DNA of 64,000 nt from Enterococcus aquimarinus (GTDB lineage: Bacteria; Bacillota; Bacilli; Lactobacillales; Enterococcaceae): assembly GCF_001885765.1 (NCBI RefSeq), contig NZ_JXKD01000011.1, forward strand, positions 22,940 through 86,939, written 5' to 3'. Both the position numbers and the translations under genes were made by a program. The notes beneath the pieces were generated by a model. That model was given only the letters and a program-made list of their open reading frames with translations. It was not told the DNA's origin and ran no database searches. Of this stretch, positions 38,713 through 46,651 are shown one piece after another (position 1 is the first letter of the stretch; each line of letters starts with the position of its first letter).

Positions 38713-38738
38713 GCTAGTGAAATTTTCTAAAAACTAGC
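38713..38738. promoter_or_regulatory. Inverted-repeat operator candidate between divergent ArAE genes
   Basis: GCTAGT (38713-38718) and ACTAGC (38733-38738) are perfect 6-bp inverted arms. The centre AATTTTCTAAAAACT (38721-38735) differs from the CodY box AATTTTCWGAAAATT at two positions. A TAAAAT at 38740-38745 could be the -10 of the plus-strand gene. Either a CodY or a dedicated repressor site would fit; not tested. Confidence 0.45.
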
Positions 38739-38766
38739 TTAAAATGAAAGAGAAGGAGGCGAACAA

Positions 38767-39750
38767 ATGAAATTTGGAATGCGTACAATGAAAACCGTGC
38801 TAGCCTGCTTTTTGTCGATGGTGATTGCCCAGCAAGTGGGACTGCTTTATGCACCGGCGGCTGGGATTATCGCGATCTTAAGTGTCGGAAATACCAAAAA
38901 GAAATCATTGGATACAGGGATTGCGCGCTTAGTTTCGCTAGGAATTGCGACGGTCTTGGCATTCTTTGCTTTTCAGTTATTAGGTTATGGTGCTTTAGGT
39001 TTTTCGCTATATCTCATTTTTTTTATTCCAATTACGGTCAAATATGATTTAACAGATGGGATCGTCGTGACGTCTGTTCTTGTGACGCACTATATGTTGG
39101 AACAAAGTTTTGCCCTATCATTGATTTTAAATGAATTTTTATTAATGGGATTAGGAGTTGGCTTTGCTCTTATGCTAAATTTGTATATGCCAAATTTAGA
39201 GTCGAAAATTAATGAGGAGCAAGAAAAAATTGAAGAAGGTTTTCGTGAAATCTTTTTATCAATGGCAGCTTCTTTGAATCAGAAAGAGGCGAGCGGTCTC
39301 CTTAGCTTTTGTGATAACTTGTTAGAAAGAATTAACCAAGGCCGTAAACATGCTCAACATTACGATGAGAATCAGTTGCTTTCGAATAATTGGTATTACG
39401 AAGAGTATTTTGCGATGCGTCGCTCACAAGTTAAATTGATCAAAGAAATGATCTTTTTAATTGGACAAATTCAAGTTGAAGAAGTATTGGTGGAAGATTT
39501 GCGAATTTTACTAACCAATACAGGAATGACGTTGTCAGAGGAAAATGATGGGCAAAGCATCCTTAAGCAAATTGACTTGGTCAGTGAAAGTTACCGCTTA
39601 AAACCCTTACCCCGTGATCGACAAGAATTTGAAAATCGAGCTCGCTTGTTTCAATATCTACAAACATTTAAGAACTTTATTGAATTAAAAGCTGTTTTTT
39701 ATAGCGAGCAAAAGGATGAATCGAGTAAGTCAGTTGAAAGGATTTATTGA
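38767..39750 (+). CDS. ArAE-family (DUF939-like) membrane protein with cytoplasmic C-terminus
   Basis: 327 residues, AAGGAGG before ATG. Residues 1-150 hold about five to six membrane spans; the start FGMRTMKTVLACFLSMVIAQQ is clearly paralogous to the divergent gene at 38160. Residues 150-327 are a soluble helical domain (EEQEKIEEGFREIFLSM ... LDLVS-like helices), matching the ArAE_1_C type. The family is named for E. coli aromatic acid efflux, but its transported substrate in Firmicutes is not established. The shared regulatory gap suggests coordinated expression with the short paralogue. Confidence 0.85.
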   Translation: MKFGMRTMKTVLACFLSMVIAQQVGLLYAPAAGIIAILSVGNTKKKSLDTGIARLVSLGIATVLAFFAFQLLGYGALGFSLYLIFFIPITVKYDLTDGIVVTSVLVTHYMLEQSFALSLILNEFLLMGLGVGFALMLNLYMPNLESKINEEQEKIEEGFREIFLSMAASLNQKEASGLLSFCDNLLERINQGRKHAQHYDENQLLSNNWYYEEYFAMRRSQVKLIKEMIFLIGQIQVEEVLVEDLRILLTNTGMTLSEENDGQSILKQIDLVSESYRLKPLPRDRQEFENRARLFQYLQTFKNFIELKAVFYSEQKDESSKSVERIY

Positions 39751-39850
39751 TGCTGTTCGTTGGTTGAAGCCTTGAAAATAATCCTAGTTATATTGATGCC
39801 AATCTCTTTTAAGGAAAAATCATTTTTCAATGATTTTGAATCATGATATT

Positions 39851-39880
39851 TTGCCATAACGCAACTTGCTAGGGTATAAT
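39851..39880 (+). promoter_or_regulatory. Promoter upstream of the 39982-41955 gene group
   Basis: TTGCCA (39851-39856), 18 bp spacer, TATAAT (39875-39880). The roughly 95-nt leader includes a small AAAGG/CCTTT hairpin. Confidence 0.65.
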
Positions 39881-39981
39881 GTTTAAAGGAGAACCTTTGT
39901 TAAATTTTGTTCAATTAATACGTTCTCGTATTTCATTTCTTCAGTAATAAAAGTAGAATAATCATTAGGAGGCCAAAGAAA

Positions 39982-40491
39982 ATGCATGAAATATATATAG
40001 AATTAGTGTTAAGCGGAATTTTTGAAAAATATGACTCTGAAGTGGCATTTTATAAACATCATCTAGGGTTATCCCAAGAACATTGGGAGCAATGGAAACA
40101 AGGGAAAATAAGTTTGAATCCTGAAGAAAGTCAAAAAATCAAAAATATCTTTAGTGATTACGAATGGATGTTATTGCAAAAAATCTTAAGACAAACGATT
40201 ATTTATCCCGAAAAACGCCAAGTTGCAGTGGAAGAATATAAAAAATTAAAGATTAAGATTGCACAAAAATGGTTGAATTCTAATTGTGGAATCGTTGAGT
40301 TCCAACAAATTAAAGAAGAAGATAAAAAAGAGCACTTAATTGACTTGCGTGTGAGTTTGCAATACGGCGAGTGGGGTTTTGACGATGTGTTGAATTTCCG
40401 TTTACCTGCGGCGATTCAACATCAAGTTGTGAGTCAAAAAGTGGCCTTGTTAGATTGGGTCAACCAGGAATTAGAAAGTGCATATGTATGA
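39982..40491 (+). CDS. Conserved hypothetical protein
   Basis: 169 residues, AGGAGG at 39968-39973. Not recognised. No signal peptide or membrane span. The first 60 residues (LVLSGIFEKYDSEVAFYKHHLGLSQEHWEQWKQGKISLNPEE) resemble a small helical, helix-turn-helix-like domain in spacing: a helix, then LSQEHWEQWKQG, then a segment like XRE recognition. The C-terminal half has beta character (HLIDLRVSLQYGEWGFDDV). It could be a regulator-like protein, but this is weak. vanY-type gene starts 23 bp after its stop, so it is probably co-transcribed with wall hydrolase genes. Confidence 0.7.
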   Translation: MHEIYIELVLSGIFEKYDSEVAFYKHHLGLSQEHWEQWKQGKISLNPEESQKIKNIFSDYEWMLLQKILRQTIIYPEKRQVAVEEYKKLKIKIAQKWLNSNCGIVEFQQIKEEDKKEHLIDLRVSLQYGEWGFDDVLNFRLPAAIQHQVVSQKVALLDWVNQELESAYV

Positions 40492-40514
40492 TCGTAAGGT
40501 TAGAGGGTTAAAGA

Positions 40515-41330
40515 GTGAAAATTAAAAAAATACTTAGTATGAGCTTTCTTTTCGTTGTGGGTGTCGTCGTCATTTATGGCTTGAACCGTTTTGTGACGAG
40601 ACCATATACGTCAAATGCAGCGGAAGAAATTGCTGAGTCACAAATAAAAGCGACTATTGAGAAAAATAAAACGCAGGAAAGTTCTACAAAAGAACAACAA
40701 GAGAAACAAAAGGACGTGAAATTGCCAACAGGTGAAGCGACGGATTGGAATCTTCTGCTAGTTAGTCCAACGCATCCTTTGGAAGTTGATTTTTCTGAAG
40801 AAAATTTTTCGACGTTAGCTAATGGGATGCAAGTTGATAAACGCATCGTATCCTCTTTAGAGCAACTTCAAACAGCAGCTGCAGATGCTGGCTATCCGTT
40901 AGTAATCGTTTCGGCATATCGTTCGATTTCGTATCAGGAACAAATTTTTCAGGATTATTTGAATAATTGGGCTGCCCAAGGATACACGGATGAAGAAGCG
41001 TTAGAAAAAGTGAAAGAAACATCAACAGAACCAGGATTTAGTGAACATCATACGGGTTTAGCAATTGATCTCGTTGATGAAGATTGGTCCAATAATTACC
41101 CGCAAGAAATATTAGAAGCAGGTTTTGCAGAAACGGCTGGTGGCAAATGGTTAGCTGAACATGCATGCGAATATGGGTTTATTTTACGCTACCCTAATGG
41201 GAAAGAAGCCCTCACGAGTATTAATTTTGAACCTTGGCATTTTCGTTATGTTGGAGTCGAACACGCGAAATACATTGAAGCGCATGAGTTAACGTTAGAA
41301 GAATACTTAGATTTATTAAATGCAAAGTAG
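40515..41330 (+). CDS. VanY-type D-alanyl-D-alanine carboxypeptidase (M15B)
   Basis: 271 residues from GTG 40515 (AGAGGG 7 nt upstream). An N-terminal membrane anchor (ILSMSFLFVVGVVVIYGLN) puts the catalytic domain outside. M15 zinc site: SAYRSISYQEQIF, SEHHTGLAIDLVDE (His-x6-Asp pattern), and EPWHFRYVG with the third zinc histidine. It trims the terminal D-Ala of peptidoglycan stems. No van resistance genes are nearby, so this is a housekeeping wall enzyme rather than vancomycin resistance. The following glucosaminidase starts 7 bp downstream. Confidence 0.92.
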   Translation: MKIKKILSMSFLFVVGVVVIYGLNRFVTRPYTSNAAEEIAESQIKATIEKNKTQESSTKEQQEKQKDVKLPTGEATDWNLLLVSPTHPLEVDFSEENFSTLANGMQVDKRIVSSLEQLQTAAADAGYPLVIVSAYRSISYQEQIFQDYLNNWAAQGYTDEEALEKVKETSTEPGFSEHHTGLAIDLVDEDWSNNYPQEILEAGFAETAGGKWLAEHACEYGFILRYPNGKEALTSINFEPWHFRYVGVEHAKYIEAHELTLEEYLDLLNAK

Positions 41331-41337
41331 TGATGGA

Positions 41338-41955
41338 ATGAAAAAAAAGAGAAATAAAAAAAAGAATACGTTACGCTTCCCAGCAATTTTAGCCGGTATA
41401 TTATTGATTTTCATTGCCTTTATTTTTTCACTTAAAAGTCTTTTTGAAATGCCTAACGTGATGGGCGATGAAAGTGCGCAAGTCGAAGTCGAATTATCAA
41501 AAGAAGATTTTATCCAGCAACTCTTGCCACATGCTAAAACGTTGCAAGAAGGTTATGGGGTCTTACCGAGCATTATCATCGGACAGGCAATTTTAGAATC
41601 CAATTGGGGTGCTAGTCAACTATCGAGTCAGTATAATAATCTTTTCGGGATCAAATCATTTGGCCATTCTGATTCTGTGACGTTAGATACGCAAGAATAT
41701 GTCAATGGTCAATGGATTGTGATTCAAGGTGATTTTCGCGTGTATCAAAGTTGGGAAGAATCGATGACTGCTCACACGATGTTGTTTGTGAACGGAGTAG
41801 ATTGGAGCCCGACAAAGTATGAAAAAGTGCTATCCGCGACGAATTATCGGGAGGCAGCATTGGCGCTACAAGAAGCCGGTTATGCAACCGATCCTGATTA
41901 CGCAAATAAAGTGATTCAAGTGATTGAAACATATGAGTTGGATCAATTTGATTAG
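41338..41955 (+). CDS. Membrane-anchored GH73 N-acetylglucosaminidase
   Basis: Peptidoglycan hydrolase, 205 residues from ATG 41338; ATG 41320, overlapping the previous stop, gives six more but has no ribosome binding site. An N-terminal KKKRNKKKN patch precedes one span (FPAILAGILLIFIAFIFSL), then a single GH73 domain: LPSIIIGQAILESNWG with the catalytic Glu, YNNLFGIKS, FRVYQSWEESM, and YATDPDYANKV. No LysM or GW wall-binding repeats, so it acts near the membrane. Adjacent to the VanY-type enzyme, suggesting coordinated wall trimming. Confidence 0.9.
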   Translation: MKKKRNKKKNTLRFPAILAGILLIFIAFIFSLKSLFEMPNVMGDESAQVEVELSKEDFIQQLLPHAKTLQEGYGVLPSIIIGQAILESNWGASQLSSQYNNLFGIKSFGHSDSVTLDTQEYVNGQWIVIQGDFRVYQSWEESMTAHTMLFVNGVDWSPTKYEKVLSATNYREAALALQEAGYATDPDYANKVIQVIETYELDQFD

Positions 41956-41970
41956 ATTGGAGGAGAAGGA

Positions 41971-42657
41971 ATGGGAGAGAAATTTATACCGAACATTACA
42001 ACCGAGTTACGCAAAGATATTGTTCGAGTTCCCGAAGTGATTAATGAAGCAAGCGGAATTATTATTTTTGGTAAGAAAATCCGCTCGATTATTTTTACAA
42101 CAGATATTGCGATTATTCGCAATACGAATGCCAATGCAGTGATTGCAGTCTATCCTTTTACTCCGCATCCCGCCATTACAAAGAGCATTATTGAAGCCGC
42201 AGATATTCCTGTTTTTTCTGGAGTTGGTGGTGGATTAACGCATGGGACACGGGCGAATTATATGAGCCTTTTTGCAGAAGCACAAGGATCAATTGGCGTT
42301 GTATTAAATGGTCCGACTCCGATTGAGACGATTCGAGCCGTTTGTAAAGTTGTTGATATTCCCGTCGTTAGTACGGTGACGAGCCAGTACACACCGATTG
42401 ATGAAAAAATTCAAGCAGGTATAAAAATAATAAATATTAGTGCAGGTAAAAAAACACCTGAAGTTGTTCGCCATTTTCGTGATCTTTATCCAGAATTACC
42501 AATTATTGCGACAGGTGGACCAACAGATGAGAGTATCCGCGCCGTCATTGAAGCAGGTGCTAACGCAATAACCTATACTCCTCCTTCAAATGGCAAGTTA
42601 TTTAGTAAAAAAATGGAAATTTATCGCGAAAAAGAGCGATTAGAATATGAAGATTAA
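41971..42657 (+). CDS. TIM-barrel-like protein of unknown function
   Basis: 228 residues, GGAGGAGAAGG before ATG. Soluble. The repeat of beta strands ending in acidic or glycine-rich loops (IIFTTDIAII, AVIAVYPFTPH, VVLNGPTPIETI, IINISAGKKTPEV, IIATGGPTDESIR) suggests a phosphate-binding alpha/beta barrel in the style of ThiG, NanE or related synthases. The C-terminal IIATGGPTDES is a typical phosphate-gripper loop. I cannot assign a reaction. It is the last gene of the group; no hairpin follows directly, and the next promoter belongs to xpt. Confidence 0.7.
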   Translation: MGEKFIPNITTELRKDIVRVPEVINEASGIIIFGKKIRSIIFTTDIAIIRNTNANAVIAVYPFTPHPAITKSIIEAADIPVFSGVGGGLTHGTRANYMSLFAEAQGSIGVVLNGPTPIETIRAVCKVVDIPVVSTVTSQYTPIDEKIQAGIKIINISAGKKTPEVVRHFRDLYPELPIIATGGPTDESIRAVIEAGANAITYTPPSNGKLFSKKMEIYREKERLEYED

Positions 42658-42705
42658 AAAGTAATGAAAAAAGAGGAGAAACCAATGAGACTCTGTGGTT
42701 AAAGC

Positions 42706-42734
42706 TTGTTTTTTTCGTCGATTCAGGAGATAAT
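42706..42734 (+). promoter_or_regulatory. Promoter of xpt
   Basis: TTGTTT (42706-42711), 17 bp spacer, GATAAT (42729-42734), ending about 28 bp before the riboswitch aptamer. No PurBox is present upstream. Confidence 0.5.
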
Positions 42735-42762
42735 AATCTTTGTGTTTTTCATAATTAGAAAT

Positions 42763-42828
42763 TACTTATATATCGTCGTAATTGGTCGACAGTTTCTACC
42801 CAGTACCGCAAATACTGGACTATAAGTA
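42763..42828 (+). promoter_or_regulatory. Guanine-class purine riboswitch aptamer
   Basis: P1 arms TACTTATA and TATAAGTA. J2/3 contains the conserved GTTTCTACC; P3 is CCAGTA/TACTGG with loop CCGCAAA; J3/1 reads GACTAT, where the pyrimidine corresponding to position 74 is C, the guanine/hypoxanthine-specific base (U would mean adenine). P2 is GTCG/CGAC with a TAATTGGT loop. It regulates xpt by termination. Confidence 0.93.
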
Positions 42829-42890
42829 AAAAAAGTGTTTCGTGACACCTTTTTTGCTCTGGATGCAAATAAGGTGTCTTTTATTTTGAC
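42829..42890 (+). terminator. Expression platform of the xpt riboswitch
   Basis: Two competing hairpins share GACACCTT: an upstream one (AAAAAAAGTGT with ACACCTTTTTT) and a downstream one, GACACCTT (42844-42851) with AAGGTGTC (42871-42878) then TTTTATTTT. Ligand binding would set which forms. The precise switch direction was not modelled. Confidence 0.7.
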
Positions 42891-42895
42891 TATAA

Positions 42896-43492
<597 letters not shown>

Positions 43493-43493
43493 G

Positions 43494-43534
43494 AAAAAGA
43501 ACTAGAAAGGTCATTCCTTCTAGTTCTTTTTTTT
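43494..43534 (+). terminator. Terminator of xpt
   Basis: AAAAAGAACTAGAAAGG / CCTTCTAGTTCTTTTT arms with a 5-base loop and a T8 tract. Confidence 0.92.
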
Positions 43535-43581
43535 CAAATATAAAAAGAGAAATACACGGGATACGGGATATGATTCTAGTT

Positions 43582-43658
43582 AAAAACGAACAATGTTAAT
43601 TGATGTATGTTTAAATATTCGATATTATTTTGACTTTAAAGGATAGGGTTGGTAAAAT
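43582..43658 (+). promoter_or_regulatory. PurBox plus promoter of purE-purK
   Basis: PurBox-like AAAAACGAACAAT (43582-43594), core CGAAC from 43587. Promoter TTGACT (43630-43635), 17 bp, TAAAAT (43653-43658) with an extended TGG. The C of CGAAC is exactly 66 bp before the -10, placing the box near -77 from the start site, as for lactococcal PurR activation. The promoter overlaps the upstream part of the open frame, so purE begins at 43693. Confidence 0.75.
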
Positions 43659-43692
43659 AAAAGTAAAGTTAAGTGCAAAAGGGGAAAATGAC

Positions 43693-44181
43693 ATGAAACC
43701 ACAAGTAGCTGTGATTATGGGAAGTATCTCAGATTGGGAAACAATGCAAGAAGCATGTATTCAATTAGAACATTTTGGAATTGCTTACGAAAAAAAAGTC
43801 GTCTCGGCACATCGAACGCCTGATTTAATGTTTGCCTTTGCTGAAGAGGCGCTCGATCGAGGGATTAAAGTAATCATTGCGGGTGCAGGCGGTGCGGCTC
43901 ATTTACCAGGAATGGTAGCCGCTAAAACAACGTTACCGGTGATTGGCGTTCCTGTTCAGTCTCGAGCGTTAAGTGGTTGGGATTCGTTACTTTCAATTGT
44001 TCAAATGCCAGCTGGAATTCCGGTCGCGACAACAGCCATTGGAAAAGCTGGGGCAAGTAATGCGGGAATCCTTGCAGCCCAGATGCTTTCGATGTATGAT
44101 TTAGATATTGCTAAAAAAATTGCAAAAAAAAGAGAGCAAATGAAAGAAATTGTGATAGAAAGTAGTGATCAACTTGGTTAA
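43693..44181 (+). CDS. purE: N5-carboxyaminoimidazole ribonucleotide mutase PurE
   Basis: Converts N5-CAIR to CAIR in purine synthesis. ATG 43693 with GGGG 8 nt upstream (162 residues); the frame is open to 43630 but that stretch is promoter. Seen: [14 protein letters not shown] with the conserved SxSDW loop, SAHRTPDLM, and [17 protein letters not shown]. Class I PurE, which works with PurK. It overlaps purK by 17 bp. Confidence 0.96.
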   Translation: MKPQVAVIMGSISDWETMQEACIQLEHFGIAYEKKVVSAHRTPDLMFAFAEEALDRGIKVIIAGAGGAAHLPGMVAAKTTLPVIGVPVQSRALSGWDSLLSIVQMPAGIPVATTAIGKAGASNAGILAAQMLSMYDLDIAKKIAKKREQMKEIVIESSDQLG

Positions 44182-45295
44182 AGAACTAAGACCAGGAGCA
44201 ACCATTGGGATTATCGGTGGTGGTCAATTAGGAAAAATGTTAACAATGAGTGCCAAAAAAATGGGTTTTCAAGTTGGCGTTTTGGATCCTGGAGAGAACT
44301 GTCCGACAGCTCAAATTGCGGATTGGCATATTATTGCCGATTATGATGATGTCCTTGCGCTAGAGGAAATGGCGAGACGCAGTGACGTTGTGACTTATGA
44401 GTTTGAAAATGTTAACGTCGATGCTCTTAGTACCATTACGGGCTTAGTCCCTGTTCCACAAGGGACGGATTTATTAGCGATTACTCAAGATCGGTTAATG
44501 GAAAAATCATTTTTAGAAGCAAATAATATTGTCATTGCGCCGTACGCGACGATTATTAGCCCAACGGATATTCAAGATGCAATTGAAAGTATTGGCTATC
44601 CCTGTGTGCTAAAAACGACCCGTGGAGGCTACGATGGTAAAGGTCAGTACGTCTTAAAAGACAGGTCAGATCTAGCTCCGGCAATGAATTTACTAAGAGA
44701 AGGTACCTGTGAATTAGAAGCTTGGATTCCATTTGAAAAAGAACTATCGATTATGGTTGCCGGCAATGGTCGAGAATATATGACGTTCCCCATTGTGGAG
44801 AATATCCATCGCAATAATATTCTTCACCAAACCATTGCACCTGCTAATATTTCGCCTGATGTTGCGAGTGAAGTAACACGTATCGCTAAAGTTATTGCCA
44901 AAGCAGTCGACCTGCATGGCGTATTAGCAATCGAAATCTTTTTGACATCATCGGGTAGTATTTACGTAAATGAGCTTGCGCCGCGTCCGCATAATTCAGG
45001 GCACTATTCAATTGAAGCGTGTAATACGAGTCAATTTGATGCTCATATTCGAGGGATATGTGGATGGCCTTTAGGTGAAGTCACGTTATTGTCGCCAGCC
45101 GTAATGGTCAATATTTTAGGTGAAGACTTAGAAAAAACCTATCAACAAATTCAACGACAACCTGATTGGCAATTCCATTACTATGGTAAAAAAGAAAGTA
45201 AAAAAGGCCGAAAAATGGGTCATATTACAATCGTTACAAATGACGTAGAAGCAACAAAAGAACAAATTAATCAAACAAACATTTGGTTGCGCTAA
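44165..45295 (+). CDS. purK: N5-carboxyaminoimidazole ribonucleotide synthase PurK
   Basis: ATP-grasp enzyme that carboxylates AIR with bicarbonate. 376 residues. GTG 44165 lies inside purE; TTG 44174 is an alternative and neither has a strong ribosome binding site, so coupling to purE is likely. Motifs: [43 protein letters not shown], and the ATP-grasp [24 protein letters not shown] terminator at 45321-45362 ends this transcript; purC, usual next gene, is absent. Confidence 0.95.
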   Translation: MINLVKELRPGATIGIIGGGQLGKMLTMSAKKMGFQVGVLDPGENCPTAQIADWHIIADYDDVLALEEMARRSDVVTYEFENVNVDALSTITGLVPVPQGTDLLAITQDRLMEKSFLEANNIVIAPYATIISPTDIQDAIESIGYPCVLKTTRGGYDGKGQYVLKDRSDLAPAMNLLREGTCELEAWIPFEKELSIMVAGNGREYMTFPIVENIHRNNILHQTIAPANISPDVASEVTRIAKVIAKAVDLHGVLAIEIFLTSSGSIYVNELAPRPHNSGHYSIEACNTSQFDAHIRGICGWPLGEVTLLSPAVMVNILGEDLEKTYQQIQRQPDWQFHYYGKKESKKGRKMGHITIVTNDVEATKEQINQTNIWLR

Positions 45296-45320
45296 CCTTC
45301 TTATCCAATGTTTGAAGAAT

Positions 45321-45362
45321 AAAATCCTTCACTAGAGAATTTCTTTAGTGGAGGATTTTTTC
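45321..45362 (+). terminator. Terminator of purE-purK
   Basis: AAAATCCTTCACTA / TAGTGGAGGATTTT (one wobble) around an A/T-rich loop, with TTTTTT. It separates purEK from purS onwards. Confidence 0.88.
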
Positions 45363-45370
45363 TCTTGATT

Positions 45371-45447
45371 AAACACGAACGATTAAAAGCTTAATCGTCA
45401 TTAATGTAAATAATTCGTTGACGAGAGAAGGTGATGCTTGCTACAAT
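45371..45447 (+). promoter_or_regulatory. PurBox plus promoter of purS-purD operon
   Basis: PurBox-like AAACACGAACGAT (45371-45383), core CGAAC from 45376. Promoter TTGACG (45418-45423), 18 bp, TACAAT (45442-45447) preceded by TGC. The core is again exactly 66 bp before the -10. Confidence 0.75.
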
Positions 45448-45454
45448 GAACACG

Positions 45455-45720
45455 TGAATGAGAGGTATTTCAATACGATTTTTGATTATAAACACTGGAA
45501 AGTCTGGTTTAACCGTCTATTCGCCTCTTTTTTTATTGTAAAACAAATAAAAGAGTGGAAAAAGGAGTTTGCGATCATTCTCTACAGAAAACATCACACG
45601 AGAAAAACACGAACATTAGGATAAAAATTGTCAGCGAGCACTCTGTTCATGGGTTCCCTCGTTGAGAAAATTTTTAGTGTAAAAAACAAAATAATAATAT
45701 CATCAAAGGAGAATAATGCT
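45455..45720 (+). promoter_or_regulatory. Structured 5' leader of purS, with second PurBox
   Basis: About 265 nt without a convincing gene. AGAGG (near 45461) pairs with CCTCT just before a T7 run (about 45526-45534), enclosing GTATTTCAATAC and GGTTTAACC hairpins: a branched terminator-like fold. A second PurBox AAACACGAACATT (45605-45617) is identical to the guaC box; a poor TAGTGT lies 65 bp on. A TCAGCGAG/CTCGTTGA hairpin sits at about 45630-45666. An open frame from 45418 begins inside the promoter and is not considered a gene. Confidence 0.5.
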
Positions 45721-45975
45721 ATGTATTTCGTTAAAGTTTATGTTACTTACAAAGAATCTGTTTTAGACCCTCAAGGAGAGGCTGTTAAAGGAGCCGTTCA
45801 TCGTTTAGGATTTACTGAAATTGAAGAAATTCGAATTGGAAAATATTTTGAAATAAAAGTCGAAAAATCAGATCGTCCAGTCGAAGAAATGATCGAAGAA
45901 GTCTGCGATAAATTATTGGCAAATGTCAATATGGAAACGTATCGCTATGAAATTTTAACAACGGAGGAAGTTTAA
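45721..45975 (+). CDS. purS: FGAM synthase subunit PurS
   Basis: Small (84-residue) subunit of the PurLQS phosphoribosylformylglycinamidine synthase, bridging PurL and PurQ. ATG 45721 with AAAGGAG (45706-45712); upstream in-frame codons lie in the leader. Text [28 protein letters not shown] is the standard PurS ferredoxin-like start. First gene of the second purine transcript; purQ starts 1 bp after its stop. Confidence 0.95.
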   Translation: MYFVKVYVTYKESVLDPQGEAVKGAVHRLGFTEIEEIRIGKYFEIKVEKSDRPVEEMIEEVCDKLLANVNMETYRYEILTTEEV

Positions 45976-45976
45976 C

Positions 45977-46651
45977 ATGAAATTTGCGGTCGTTGTGTTT
46001 CCAGGTTCGAACTGTGACCTTGATTTACTATGGGCGATAAAGGATATCTCGGGAGCAGAAGCTGAGTATGTGCGTCACGACGCAACAAGTTTAGCCGGTT
46101 TCGATGGTGTGTTATTGCCTGGTGGATTTTCGTACGGGGATTATTTAAGATGCGGGGCGATTGCGCGTTTTTCGAATATCATGAAGGAAGTTGTCCGTTT
46201 TGCAAATGAAGGAAAACCAGTATTTGGCACGTGTAATGGCTTCCAAGTGTTGACAGAAGCTGGCCTTCTCCCTGGTGTGTTAAAACGTAATGAATCGCTC
46301 CATTTTGTTTGTAAAACGACGCCCATTACTGTTGTAAATAATCAGACGAAATTCACTTCAGAATACGAGGATCAGCAAGTATTACAATTGCCGATTGCGC
46401 ATGGTGAAGGTAATTATTATTGTGATGAAACAACCCTTAAAGAACTCGAAGAAAACAATCAAATTGTGTTTAAATACGTTGAAAATGTGAATGGTAGTTT
46501 AGAAAATATTGCGGGAATTACGAATAAGGCAGGAAATGTTTTAGGGATGATGCCCCATCCTGAAAGAGCGATGGAAGCCTTACTTGGTTCAGAAGACGGC
46601 AAAAAATTCTTCGCTTCAATTTTAAAGAACTTTGGAAAGGTGACAGTTTAA
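45977..46651 (+). CDS. purQ: FGAM synthase glutaminase subunit PurQ
   Basis: Class I glutamine amidotransferase giving ammonia to PurL. 224 residues with nucleophile Cys in [25 protein letters not shown] at the N-terminus, oxyanion segment [13 protein letters not shown], and the catalytic His/Glu in [17 protein letters not shown] with GGAGG. Its stop abuts the purL ATG. Confidence 0.97.
   Translation: MKFAVVVFPGSNCDLDLLWAIKDISGAEAEYVRHDATSLAGFDGVLLPGGFSYGDYLRCGAIARFSNIMKEVVRFANEGKPVFGTCNGFQVLTEAGLLPGVLKRNESLHFVCKTTPITVVNNQTKFTSEYEDQQVLQLPIAHGEGNYYCDETTLKELEENNQIVFKYVENVNGSLENIAGITNKAGNVLGMMPHPERAMEALLGSEDGKKFFASILKNFGKVTV

Noticed and set aside
40515..41330. VanY homologue as vancomycin resistance
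   Set aside because: No vanH, vanA/B-type ligase, vanX or two-component genes nearby; a housekeeping carboxypeptidase is sufficient.
45418..45624. 68-codon open frame upstream of purS
   Set aside because: It begins inside the -35/-10 region of the purS promoter, has no ribosome binding site and resembles no purine enzyme; no trace of PurC text.
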